Of a stretch of DNA of 64,000 nucleotides, positions 35,501 through 45,948 are shown piece by piece. Position 1 is the stretch's first letter; each line of letters starts with the position of its first letter. The notes below the pieces were generated by a model. That model did no database searches. It had not been told where the DNA came from and saw nothing but the letters and a program-made list of their open reading frames with translations. The stretch is taken from assembly GCF_020921035.1 (NCBI RefSeq), contig NC_063150.1, positions 1,798,001-1,862,000 of the forward strand, in the 5' to 3' direction. This DNA comes from Rhodamnia argentea. Taxonomy: Eukaryota; Streptophyta; Magnoliopsida; Myrtales; Myrtaceae. The position numbers were made by a program, and so were the translations under genes.

Positions 35501-38500
35501 CATCTTCCTATGATGCTATATTGTGATAATAAGACCGCCAATAGTATTGCTCACAATCCTGTACAGCATGACCGTACAAAACATGTGGAGATTGACAGAT
35601 ACTTTATCAAGGAGAAGTTAGAGAGCGGATTAATTTGTATGCCCTTTGTTCAGTCCGGTGATCAACTTGCTAATGTGTTTACCAAAGAACTATGGAGTAA
35701 ATCGTTTCATCTTGTTTTAGTCAAGTTGGAAATGTGTGATATTTATGCTCCAACTTGAAGGGGAGTGTTGAGAGTATTTGGCCGATGGGGGCATATTTGT
35801 CTATTTTTTTATTTATTTTCTGAATAGCAGCAAAAATGCAATATTGTAATTCTTGACCTTTTGGCTTTATTATAAATAGATAGCTTGGGGTCACATTAAC
35901 CTAACCAAGCATTCAGTACAGTTTTTTTTCTCTCAACAGTTCATCTATGGTATGAAAACCCACTCCTACATATAATAGGATAAATAATGCAACAAACGAC
36001 AGAAGAATCGTCAGCTCAGTAATAACTCAAATCAACAGAAAATGATATAGATACTATTTCAAATAGGTAGACAAAAGTTAATATGCATGACAGCTAAAGC
36101 AGGGAGTGAGACCACACCGTACCTAGTGAAATGCCACAGATAATCAGAAAGATCCTTTGTAACATTTAAGTGCTCTAAAATGCCTTCAACTGTAAAATTG
36201 GTGGGGCTCCAAACACCAATTGGCTCTTGCGACCACATCCATGAATTGCCAAAATAAGAAGTCCCACTAGGTTTCTTTATTTTCTCTCCAGAAACGGTAA
36301 AACTAAGGGGCAACTCATTTGCTGTTGATTTGATGGAAGTTTGTGCTGCAATCTGGTCAAGACATGAAGACAGGAAGATGTAGTCAGATCTAAGGAAGAT
36401 ATCCTCCAGAGTTCTTTTCCTTTCATAATCATACAAAATAAATGGCAAAACATATAGGTAGCTCTGATTAAAATAAAAAAAAAAGTACAGGTAGTAGGAA
36501 TGCAATTTATATACTGGGGAGAAAGACATAACTGAAAGGAAAAATCTGTGATATATGGAAGGAGGGAGGGGTGGGAAGAATAACTTATAGCTCAACTACA
36601 TCTTTTTTATCTCAGAAAAAAATCAAAGTAGACTTATCCTAAAGTATTTTGTCTCCACAAAGTCAAACGTTAAAATATAACCATACTACATTTCATTTAC
36701 GTTAGATAAGCATCTCAAAAGATCTAAGAGAATCAACAACTTCAGAAGATTCACTATTCTTGATTGCTAGAACACCACTCCTAATTCTAACAAATTGTTC
36801 CATAAAAGTTAAAACCTTACCTTGGCAGTGTTGAAAACCACATTCCTGCAGTCTGGTAATATACTCACAGACCATGGAGGTAAAATATATGCCTGGCCAA
36901 GAAAGTGGACTGTAGCAGATCTATGTTCATCTATATTTGCAAGAAATGCAGAGCATATTCCTTGACCTGTATATCTAGTCAAGTTATGGCCTTCGATGTG
37001 ATTGTTTCCATAGTACACATGTGCCTAAGAAGATAAATAAGAACCAAAAAAAAAAGTTAAAGACCGAATAATGAAATAGGCTACTATGGTAGGCTTACGC
37101 TAAAAGATGCATGTGTCAGAGTAATTAAATATTAAACGACGCCTTCATCTAACAGCTTAAGCTTTAAAAACAGTTGGCAGTGGTCCCATAAAATCTCACA
37201 TGATATCAGAGCAAGAGGTCCTGAGTTCGAATCTTCCAGGCCCCATTTGCCTCCCCAATTAAAAATGTCCATACTTAGTACTAGGCAAAAAAACCAGATT
37301 AAGCACGAGGGGGAGTGTTAGAGTAATTGAATATTAAACCACGCCTTCATCTAACAGCTTAAGCTTTTAGAACAACCGACAGTGATCCCACAAAATCTCA
37401 CAGCATGAAAATGAGGTTTCTCAGGAAATGAAGCAGTCATGAAAAAGATTGAAAGTTATGGTTCACAACATCTGGCCTGAAGGCCAAGAAAAGCCGGTAG
37501 CCATTCCACAAAACCACTTAGAACTTACAGATAGTGAAGAGATTCTTTCAATTCAATTCAAAATATGGCTGAAACACTGTACCATGCAGAGACATAAAGT
37601 AGTAACCCCAGCTCAAATATTATTATCCTAAGATAATGTGCAGATATTAACTTCTGACTAATGTTAAAGCATGACCTAAAGAGGAAAACTACAATAATAT
37701 GACTAGCCTAGTAGCCAACTTTTGCACACCAGAAACTTTGACATGTTGATTCTTGTGAGGAGAACCTACTGAACATGGACTCAAAGAACTTTTAAAATGA
37801 AGCATCATCAAGAAGGCACAGCGATGGACTCTGACAGATGAAGCAGGAAACATGGACACCAAGCCATTTATAGAGTTTACGAAGTATTTGAATCTAGAAA
37901 ATTGCATAGCCAACATGCTAATTTGTCTTCAGCCAGCAAAAGACGTAAAAAGAACATGCTAATCAGTGAACCTTGGGTAGACCACAACCTCTTGCATTGG
38001 CCCCAATTTTAGATACTGTGCTGCATCAGAAGCGACAAGGGCCGCTTCACAAAGCTTTATTGCAGCATGCAAATCTTTCAAATGCCCCCACTTTGGTTGG
38101 CTCAGAAGACCTAAGTGGAAATATAATAATTGTTAGTCTAGAGCACTGGGAGTTAACGTGACCTTAAGACGGCAATGGAGTTCCATGCTTGCACCTCCGT
38201 AGTAAAGATGATTTGTATATAGATGCATACTTATTCTCAAAAGCATTTCTGCCTACCATATTCATCAATCGGAGCATCATAATCATAGCTTGTAACATAG
38301 AACGGCCCCCCAGAAGTTCGGCCAAAGTTTGTCCCTCCAAAATACTGCAACCATGAATCACATCCATAAATGCAGCATCAGTCCCAGTGAATGCTCATTA
38401 TTATCGTTGATCTTAGCTAGAATGATTCTTTCTTTTAAACGACAGCAAATCTACTCATATACAGCCCTTATTTTCAAATTTATCTCTTTTCATTGTTGTA

Positions 38501-41500
38501 AATGCCTGATATTTCTGTCCAGCCAAATGCCTTCCAGCCACATCTTCCTTTAATTCCCTAATATAGCTACAACCTTTTATCTAGGCATTTGCTGCATAAT
38601 ATAAGGGGGAGGAAAGGAAAAGAAGAACCTCCATACATAAACAATATCACCACACACTTAAAGCAAGTAAAAGACATGAGAGGAAAGGCCAATAGCAGTA
38701 ATCAACAGACAAAACCTCCTTCTATAAAGTTTTCATCATACCATATAATAGTTTTGAAAGCTTCCACCCCGTTCGAAAAAGCGGGCAACTGCAAAAGCAA
38801 GATCTTCAGCAGGTCTATGTGGTAGTCTTCCACCCCAGGAGGCATACCTTCATACAAAGTTCCAAGAATGCGATTTGGTTAGTAAGGCTATGTTGCATCA
38901 ATGAAACTGTTATGCCATTTCGAAAACGATTATGTCGGAAAATTTCATCAAGAATGATATACAAGGTAACATTTTCCAGTATTTGGCACGCATCTTGGTT
39001 TCCAAAGACAAATGAAAAATGATGTTAAGTGTAGTATACAGTTGCACAGGAAATCCATCAAAAACACGTGAATCAAGCATTAATAGCACTTGTAAGATTT
39101 TGTGAAACCACTGCCAACTGTTCTAAAAGCTTAAGTAGTTAGATGAAGGTGTGGTTTAATATTTAATTACTCTAACACTGCCCCTCACGCTTAAGCTAAT
39201 CTTTTTTTTTCCAAGTACTAGGCGTGGAAATATTTAATTGGGGAGACAAATAGGGGCATGAAAAGGTTTGAACTCGGGACCTCCCGCTCCGATACCATGT
39301 AAGATTTTGTGGGGCCACCGCCAATTGTTCTAAAAGCTTAAGCTGTTACATGAAAGCGTGATTTAATATTTAATCACTCTAACAGTACTAAGTAATAACT
39401 TTAGTTTATTATAAAACGGTAGGGTCACAATGGATTTTGCCGTCAGAATACTTACTAAACCAAAGTTCTGGCGTCATGGGAACTTGTCAGTAAAATCTGA
39501 GTTTAGAACAGAACTTAAAACTGCTTCCAATCAATACATTAGGAGGATATAGTGCCATAACTATTATCCAACAGAAAACAAACAGTGATGGTTTAAATAA
39601 AGACTTTGCATTTTCTAGCATTTGTTTCCTCAAACACTAGCAAACAAAAGCAAAAACATTTGGAAGGATCATTTTGGTGCTTTTACAAGAGTCTTTTTTA
39701 AAATCTAAATCTTGATAATAATAGGAAACCATTTGACAAACATGTCGTTTTGGTCTTGTGAATGAGGAAGCAGAAACAATTCAATGTCATTAACTGCATT
39801 TGGATGTTGCGTCAGAATCTTATGGGTCATGCCATCAACATATACCTCAGACTTTTCCACAGTTGCAACAGGGTAGGACCACTTCGATAAAAAATAAAAA
39901 AAAAGTAGGACCACCTTCCAAAGGGTAAATCCTCCAGACATCTCATCGGGAGAAAAAGAAACGAAATATCAATAGAACAAGGTTTGCTATTTCCAATTTA
40001 AAACTCATGTCTTCCTTTCCTTATACACCTCAGTTGCCATTCTTTGCTAGTAATTGTCTTAGCAATTTGGTCCTCATCCCTTTCTGTCATTCTATAGAGT
40101 TGCTTCTTCAAATACACTACTTACTAATCACAAAAGAAGTAGTGTCATCACAGTTACAGAAACGTTCAGCCATCAAAATGAATAGTTTCTCTGGAATGAA
40201 ATGTGCCTCATACTAGAAACAATATATTGTACATAACATATTCCTGGTAAAGATGCAAAAGAAGACATGTCTTCTTACCAGCCATCCCAATCTTCTGTCC
40301 AAAGTGTCGGTTTGTCATGGGAATTAGGCTTAAATCCATCACAGTAATAACCATTGCAAGTATTTATCTGTTAAAGAAAAATTGAAAAATCATCACAATT
40401 ACCAAAAGTTTCTTTGCCCAAAGCACTCATTGCTAGTTCAGAACACATGCAAGATTTCCATCACAGTTAGTGTGGTGAAAAGGGGGGAATAACTTACAAT
40501 AGTTTCTGGGGCATCAGCTTGCTGGCACATGACCCATGGAACCCTAGCACCAAGCTCCATAGCCATCCTTGCAGCCCATTTGACATAATTCTTTCCCCTT
40601 TGCCCATAGGAGCTTTCAATGTTCCCATACTCATTCTCAACCTGACAGTTCTTCTCGTTATTATGCATGTAGTAAAACACAATAGGCAACCGGACAAAGA
40701 GCCTGGCAAAGAATATCTTTAATCTTTTACGTCGTGTTTCGGTAATGAGGGTCCACTGCCAATTAAGCATCTTGAAACATGAATCACAGTTAAATGTCAG
40801 ATAGAACATTCAGACAGGTACTGACTTTAGACATCTGATTTGGCTAGTTATTTTCAGCATAGATTGAAGATACATTTAGGTCTGCTAAGAAAGGATATTA
40901 GGCGTTATTCCCAGAACTATGAAGAGTGTGATATTTGTCCAAATAAAACGTCCCATGACTTGGAGAGCATATGACAACTGACTATAGCAATTTGAAGAAT
41001 ACTGCCACTTCAAAATCTTCTACAAACCTGCAACATGATAATGGGGCCACCTTGCCAAGAGAAGAGCTTCTCCTCACGCATTAGATCCACAATCATTCTC
41101 ACAAACCGCTCCATCTCAACCTAGGAGATGTAGACTTGTATGAATACTTAAATATCAAACATGCCTTCATCTAACAATTTGCACTTTTAGAACAGTGACA
41201 ATAGTCGCACAAAATTTTAGATTGTATTAGAGCAAGAGGTCCCGAGTCCAAATCTACTCCATACATATATTCCATTCTTTGGTCTTTAGGTCAAGTTCAC
41301 CTATGCATGAGGGAAGTTTTAGAATACTTAAAAATAAAATATGCTTTCATCTAACAGTTTGAGCTTTTAAATGACACTAGTCTCAAAAATTTATAGGACT
41401 CAATAAAACTCCAACAATAAAAGCCAAAGAAAAGTCCTTGTCTACAAAATACCACCAATCAAAATTTAGTTAAGAGGGTGACCATAAGTAAAATTAGTAC

Positions 41501-44240
41501 TCCAAAAATTACACTTTCTTTTTTTTAATAGAAATTATACCTGAATCCAACAGAAAGCCTAATAAGACACTTTGGGCCGTGAAAAATTCTCACTCACCAC
41601 TCGATCAAGACACTAGATATAATTTTTATGTGTTGGTGCTGTCAAAGACAATAAAAGAGCAGTTGGGTCAGCACAAATCTATTAGGCCTACCTATTGCAG
41701 GTTTCCCAGCACTAAGCTTTGAAAGCTCATAAAATTTTTAATCCACTCCATGAGAGTTGTTGGAAAGCTTATTACAAGCTCATCAAAGTTGAGTCCAATT
41801 TTGGATTGTTCAGGGCCACTTTTCTGATCTTAGGTTGGTCATTCTCGTCTGTTGGTATCAAGATTCCTATTTGCCATTTAATTTTGATTTCTTATTAATC
41901 TAGGCCCACGTTGCCTAAACTTTATGTGTAAAAACACATAAAAATTAACCCATTCTGAAGCAGAAAGGGAACCAGCCTTGGACCTGTCAGTTGTAGAACC
42001 AGCAAGTCCTTCCCTAATTACAGGTTCCTGAGCTGATCCGTCTAACCCATTCTCACCTTTATTTAAGACCCTGCCTAGTAAATGATCCATATAATCAAGA
42101 CCTTCGGAGAATCTATATAATGTCAGTACCTCATTCCATACTCAACAGAGGTAAAAAGAACTTGTGTGCTCTGAAGAGGTACTCTGAGCAAGCACAGCTG
42201 CTCAATTTACCTTGAAAAGTAAATTGTCTGTTCGAAATTCAATCCCAGGGATATCCCGGAGCCACACTGGGAAGCCTCTGCAAAATTATAGCCCACACTT
42301 AGTTCACAATTTCAAGGAACCATTTCCAGTTAACTTGATGTCAGCCTATTCAGAAGAGTAGAGTCAGTGAAGCACAATCTAGAACTCCATATGCATATGA
42401 CCTAATAAAGGAAAATTATAGAAAGCACCAATCACATTTATTTTTGTACAGTTTGCTCTCTCAACTTCAAAACCTTCATCTTGCACACGTAAGTGCAAAA
42501 TATCAAGAATTATAACCTTTTAACCATCGACATATGGATAGCCTTATTCCAAAAACAGATGAAAGATAATGACCATCTGAGGAAAATGTACGATTGAAGT
42601 TATATGTCTTGCCTTGTTAGGAGGGAATTCAGATTCCTAGTTGTTTAGGAGATATTTTGAATATAGTGGAAATTGTGGAATGAATCATGGTGCTCCCATT
42701 TTCCCAACATGAGGCTAACTAGATTTTATGCATGGGCTATGCGCATGCGCAATTACTTATTTTTATTTCCCTAATTACTAAAAGAGCTCAGGCAGAGGAA
42801 ATTATAAACTTAACTCTATTAACAACAAAAATTAATAATCAACAATGGAGTAAAGTAAAAAGAAGCAAGTAAAATCAGTATTCAGTAATCAGAAAGAAGA
42901 TGAGACCCAAAATTCCACTCAGCACAGACATAGGGGCCTATCCGGAGATGAAGGTACATTCCACTGGATCCCACTAGCTTCACAAACTTGACAATGTCAT
43001 AACTCCCTTCAAAGTAGTACTGTACAGACAGTTGACAACGGAATGAGTAAATGCTTTATCCAAAGTGTTTGATCTCTCTTTCTAAGAAAATATGCAGTAC
43101 CTGTCCTCTCACAGGCTCATGCCCACTCCAGAAGGTATAGGTTTGTATTACATCCGCACCACCTTCCTTGCTCTTTGCAATAAGATCAGGCCACATCTGT
43201 TTGATGCAAACCAACGTGAGGGCACAAACTTATTACTCACATAAAGTTGCAATTGAGTTGCTAACAGAGTATGATACCAACAAGCAACCATGCAACCTAG
43301 ACAAGAGAGGCACTGTCCACCTATCTAGACAAACAAATAAGGGGTACACTAAAAAAGGAAATGCATCATCAGTGCGAGACCAGAGGAGGTACACGTTGTC
43401 ACATTGTGTGCAGAGCTTGTGGCACAAACGCAGAGAGAGGTAGTCGAGACATGAAGAAAGAAACACGGACTAGTTTGTGCATATCAAGGCCCTAAATATT
43501 TCAACACTGCAGAATTAAATGGGGAAGTCACTTTTGCAGACATTTGATGGCCCCAACCCTTACACTGCACCCTCTAACACTTGACGTTTGTCTGGGATTC
43601 TTACTCTGCCCCTATTGTGTCGGTCTTTGTCCATTCATTCCCTACACATATAACAAAACAGTTTACCTCGAATCTTACACGAGAGCAATATGACAAGAAT
43701 CCTCACCATGTATTACCCACTTGTGCTCATTTTAAGAGTTGAATTATCATTTTCATGCTCCGTCTGCTTATATGATCCAGTCATTTCAGTTTCACCAACA
43801 TTCTTGACCTGATAATAGTACTTAAGCGTGTAACACGCGGTATCAGACAAAGTTTGCTCAACACCACTTCGGAACAAAACCGTACTTCTTTACTAGATAC
43901 AGCAGACAAAATAAGCAAAAGCAAAAGGTAACGACCTCGTACTGTCTCTCAGCTCGAATTCCACCAGGAACGAAGCACGCTAGCGATCATCACGCAGAGT
44001 AACTTTGGAAAAAAAAAAAATTCCGAAAGACAAGGCCGCGTTGCTTATTACCTCCGGAGTGGCTCGAGGGTAGTGGATTCCGGCGGAATTGAGCATGCGA
44101 CGCTTGCCATCGATGATCAGTGCCCTGTGGTCGTAGCTCACGTTGAATGGCTTGAAGAAGGCAGAGTTGGTCGTCACTGCGAAGTGAACGATCGCAAGCA
44201 GAAGCAGAAACGGGAGCGAATTCCTTCTTCGTTCCCCCAT
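23558..44240 (-). CDS. BGAL9: beta-galactosidase, GH35, BGAL9-like, 19 exons
   Basis: Exons in order: 44052-44240, 43101-43196, 42907-43019, 42211-42277, 41028-41120, 40498-40641, 40279-40367, 38742-38847, 38257-38344, 37989-38110, 36821-37024, 36123-36352, 28992-29107, 27147-27244, 26333-26443, 25283-25393, 24811-25019, 24274-24622 and 23558-23695. They sum to 2673 nt (890 residues) without a stop, close to the usual BGAL9 length. Plant GH35 enzymes remove terminal beta-galactose from wall polysaccharides and glycoproteins in the apoplast. Visible are a signal peptide ([19 protein letters not shown]), the GH35 core, the acid/base Glu190 in VENEYG, the nucleophile Glu259 in WTEDWDGW, the [12 protein letters not shown] motif, jelly-roll regions ([11 protein letters not shown]), and a C-terminal SUEL-type galactose-binding lectin domain (about residues 790-880) rich in Cys. 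Intron 15 uses a GC donor (CAG|GCAAGT). Introns 4, 7, 10, 12 and 13 hold TRIM-like elements, and intron 12 also a Copia element. Confidence 0.96.
27600..27875 (+). mobile_element. degenerate TRIM-like element, copy F (BGAL9 intron 13)
   Basis: It retains the primer-site-like AGTATTAGAGCAAGA (twice, because a short stretch is duplicated at about 27606-27690), the internal CATTTGCCTCC and TTAGTATTAGGGC segments, the purine tract CGCAAGAGGGAGAGT and a decayed right terminal repeat (about 27776-27870). No clear target duplication is left. This is the oldest-looking copy. Confidence 0.5.
28209..28747. repeat. tandem repeat, three units of about 137-202 bp (BGAL9 intron 13)
   Basis: Units at about 28209-28345, 28346-28547 and 28548-28747 each carry AACAAGAAAAGCTATGC, GAAGGGCAGAGACTACTAC, ACAAGGACACAGATTCATAT and a closing TCAGTATCCTCACTTGTACAG-like text. 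Unit length varies through AT-dinucleotide stretches and partial re-duplication of the end. Non-coding. Confidence 0.8.
29450..29890. repeat. anonymous dispersed repeat rich in CCGGTTGAACCGG text
   Basis: Short palindromic motifs (CCGGTTGAGCCGGTTGAACC, GGCTGAACCGGCCGG) occur at both ends of a block in BGAL9 intron 12, with the ends inverted relative to each other. This resembles widespread non-autonomous DNA elements of plants. Boundaries and family are uncertain. Confidence 0.4.
30017..30300 (-). mobile_element. TRIM-like element, copy C (BGAL9 intron 12)
   Basis: A 284-bp element in reverse orientation, flanked by a perfect 5-bp duplication GTGGG (30012-30016 and 30301-30305). Terminal repeats of about 87 bp are recognisable on both sides (ATTTAAATATT...AACA on the outer edges, TTTTGTGGGACC inside). 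Between them lie the reverse complements of the primer site (GATACTATG) and of the purine tract (ACTTCCCCTTA). Confidence 0.75.
30548..30722 (+). repeat. Copia 5' LTR
   Basis: A 175-bp repeat that starts TGTTGAGAG and ends CTCTCAACA, so it has TG...CA ends inside a short inverted repeat. It contains TATAAATAGATAGC (30650-30663), a likely TATA box for the element's own transcript, and a poly-T run before its end. Confidence 0.92.
30721..30742 (+). promoter_or_regulatory. Copia primer-binding site
   Basis: TGATATCAAAGC directly after the 5' LTR differs by two bases from TGGTATCAGAGC, the usual plant primer site complementary to the 3' end of initiator methionine tRNA. Confidence 0.75.
31330..35758 (+). 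pseudogene. Copia gag-pol polyprotein, broken
   Basis: Domains in order: gag (from about 31377, [10 protein letters not shown]; the original start codon is unclear), zinc knuckle C-x2-C-x4-H-x4-C (about 32066-32110), aspartic protease around [11 protein letters not shown] (about 32382), gag-pre-integrase with HRWHCKLGH and CEACILAK (about 32750-32870), integrase core ([18 protein letters not shown]; to about 33240), reverse transcriptase with YVDD (34816-34827) and RNase H ([16 protein letters not shown], about 35400-35700). The first open frame ends at 33306-33308. An 83-bp tandem duplication (33338-33503) shifts the frame, and TAG/TGA codons interrupt the reverse transcriptase and RNase H parts at several points (for example near 34447, 34747 and 34942). 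A 43-bp copy of gag text lies at 34242-34284. Confidence 0.9.
33338..33503 (+). repeat. 83-bp tandem duplication inside Copia integrase region
   Basis: 33338-33420 is repeated at 33421-33503 with only a few differences (for example TTTTCGCACA against TTTTTGCACA). 83 is not a multiple of three, so the duplication breaks the reading frame just after the integrase core. Confidence 0.92.
35753..35765 (+). promoter_or_regulatory. Copia polypurine tract
   Basis: GAAGGGGAG immediately precedes the 3' LTR, the normal place and composition for the plus-strand primer of an LTR retrotransposon. Confidence 0.8.
35766..35938 (+). repeat. Copia 3' LTR
   Basis: A 173-bp near copy of the 5' LTR with the same TGTTGAGAG start and TCTCAACA end. 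Differences include small indels in the T-runs and several substitutions. Confidence 0.92.
37114..37402 (+). mobile_element. TRIM-like element, copy A, best preserved (BGAL9 intron 10)
   Basis: 289 bp in total. Left terminal repeat 37114-37200 and right terminal repeat 37316-37402 are 87 bp each, with TG...CA ends. The primer site TGATATCAGAGC follows directly at 37201-37212, and the purine tract GAGGGGGAG lies just before the right repeat (37307-37315). A perfect 5-bp duplication GCATG flanks the element (37109-37113 and 37403-37407). The internal part is 115 bp and codes for nothing. These are the defining parts of a terminal-repeat retrotransposon in miniature. Confidence 0.85.
39091..39384 (-). 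mobile_element. TRIM-like element, copy B (BGAL9 intron 7)
   Basis: About 294 bp, reverse orientation, with both terminal repeats (39091 to about 39178, and about 39299-39384), primer site reverse complement GATACCATG (39291-39299) and internal CCTCCCGCTCC. The flanks GCACT (39086-39090) and GTACT (39385-39389) look like a target duplication with one change. Confidence 0.75.
41137..41395 (+). mobile_element. TRIM-like element, copy D (BGAL9 intron 4)
   Basis: About 259 bp and more decayed. The left terminal repeat is 41137 to about 41221 and the right about 41318-41395. Primer-site-like TGTATTAGAGCAAGA lies at about 41222-41236, and a purine tract GAGGGAAG before the right repeat. The flanks AGACT and GGACT may be a decayed target duplication. 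The left end begins about 15 bp from the splice acceptor of BGAL9 exon 5 (acceptor at 41121-41122, minus strand). Confidence 0.65.
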
Positions 44241-44388
44241 TGTTCCACTCTTCGAACCAGAGAGAGAGAGAGTCCTTGCTCTGTACTCCTTATAAACTAC
44301 CGATCAAAGCAAGCAACAAATCATTGCGTCCGACAGGGACGGGTCACCAATCGGGACTTATTTTCTTGGTTCGGATCGCAATTTTATT

Positions 44389-44785
44389 GGAAATGACACA
44401 TATGGTCCTTGAATTTTTACTCAATATGTAATATAATCTCCGAACTTTCAATTTAACTAATATGATTTATGAACTTTCACACAATGCATAATGTGATCTC
44501 TGAATTTTTAACTTGACCAATACGGTCTCTGAACTTTTAAAATATATTCAACTTAATCCCTCAACTTGAATCAATGGAATGATTACATTGAACATACTCC
44601 TACAATTCATTGATTAAGTTGAATATATTTGAAAAAGTTCATGGATCATATTCATTAAATTAATAGTCCATGGACCACGTTGTATATTGGATTTAAAGTT
44701 CAAGGACCATATTAGTTAAATTAAAAGTTTATGGACTATATTATACATTTGGTCAAAGTTCGGGAGCTATTTATGTCATTATCCC
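44389..44785. mobile_element. fold-back MITE-like element, same family as the one at 10.7 kb
   Basis: The left end (GGAAATGACACATATGGTCC) and the reverse complement of the right end (GGGATAATGACATAAATAGC) match imperfectly. The interior is built of alternating 'ATGGTCC..GAA..TTTTA' modules like the element at 10691. The flanks share TTTTATT (44382-44388 and 44786-44792), a possible part of a longer target duplication. No coding capacity. Confidence 0.6.
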
Positions 44786-45446
44786 TTTTATTTATTAGAT
44801 TTCCTTTTCTTACCTATTAGAGGGATAACAATAAAATTACAAACTACCTATTAGAGAAATTTATTTTCATTGAGTGAGGGATGGTAGTGAAATTCTCCTT
44901 AGAATGGAAAACTTTTTAAGTACTTTCCATAGGTTCAAATCCTACCTACTCCCGTGTGCGGATTAGTTAGCAAATTGGGCAATCGAATTCGACAATGTAA
45001 ATTTACATTCCCGTATTAGATAGGCGATCGAGAAATGTATTTCATCTCTGTTAATAGAAGAGATCGGATTGGATCGAGTTATATTAGGAAAGTAATGATA
45101 TAAAACACTCGGGCGTTGCCCTCTTTTCTCGAATGTTTGGTTCGTGCGAGAGAAAGGGAGGGAGTCAATATACTGTTATTTATTGTTTATTCACGGCATT
45201 TTATATGATATTATAAGGTGGATAATTTACGCAAGTCACTTATGTCACCATTGACTTATTTAAATTATTATTTATATTCAAGGAATATAGACTTAATTCA
45301 TTTTAAATGAAAAATCTATTTGCTGCCCTCGGCCCATTGGGCCCAAATGGCCCATTCCCAGTCAGCTCTCAGTTTTCACCTTTTGGGCTTCTTCACTTGG
45401 CTCCCTTTTTCAAACAATTTCCAGTTTCTCAGTAGACGAGCGCGGG

Positions 45447-45511
45447 AAGAGAGAGAGAGAGAGAGAGAGAGTGCGTGTGCGTGTGCGTGTGCGTGTGCGT
45501 GTGCGTGTGCG
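45447..45511 (+). repeat. GA and GTGCGT microsatellites just upstream of a start codon
   Basis: An (AG)n run at about 45449-45470 passes directly into GTGCGT/GTGTGC repeats ending about 8 bases before the ATG at 45520. These tracts lie in the presumed 5' untranslated region, so length changes would alter the leader. Confidence 0.85.
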
Positions 45512-45519
45512 CGAGCTCG

Positions 45520-45897
45520 ATGGCGACGCGAGACCAGATGGAGGCGGCATCGTCGACCGGTGATCTCGATGTGGACGCGATTCGAAGGTACTGTAGGTGT
45601 CGTTATGTGGGTATACGATGTATGTGTGGCCGTTCCGATGTTCGGTCATGGAAGCATAACTTGAAATGCCGATGCGTTTCTCTCGGTCTGAAGCCGAGCG
45701 AGGGAGCTCAAGCAAATATGCGGGAATTGCACGGAGCACGCGACGGATTTGTCCCCGGCCGACTTAGAAGATTTGCTTAACCGATGCGTTCTGGAATTCG
45801 AGGTAATTCTTGTACTTCACTTGCGATTCCACCCGTTCGTGGCCATTTCTTGTCGTGTTCTGTTTATGAATTTGGAAATTAAGATCCTGGGTTAGTG

Positions 45898-45948
<51 letters not shown>

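Larger units (their letters stand above)
30548..35938 (+). mobile_element. Ty1-Copia LTR retrotransposon, inactive, in BGAL9 intron 12
   Basis: A complete element of 5391 bp with two short LTRs (30548-30722 and 35766-35938), a perfect 5-bp target duplication GTTCA (30543-30547 and 35939-35943), a primer site, gag-pol in Copia order (integrase before reverse transcriptase) and a purine tract. It is transcribed in the opposite direction to its host gene. The LTRs differ from each other by roughly a dozen substitutions and small indels, so the insertion is not recent. The coding region has several stops and a frameshifting duplication, so it cannot move on its own. The lineage was not determined. 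Confidence 0.93.
44241..45519. other. intergenic region between divergently transcribed BGAL9 and coiled-coil gene
   Basis: Both neighbours are transcribed away from this 1.28-kb stretch, so it should hold both promoters. A MITE-like fold-back (44389-44785) occupies the BGAL9 side. CT/GA-rich text near 44260-44275 is probably BGAL9 leader. The right end carries GA and GTGC repeats directly before the next start codon. Confidence 0.6.

Noticed and set aside
37081..37402. Initial reading of the repeated 'ATCTAACAGCTTAAGC' text as solo LTRs of a large retrotransposon
   Set aside because: Both terminal repeats, the primer site and the purine tract are present within about 290 bp, so the units are complete miniature elements rather than solo LTRs.
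45320..45780. Open frames running through the GA/GTGC repeats into the coiled-coil gene
   Set aside because: Their codons are repeat-derived. The frame that reads past 45587 follows intron 1 and leaves the phase that joins all later exons.
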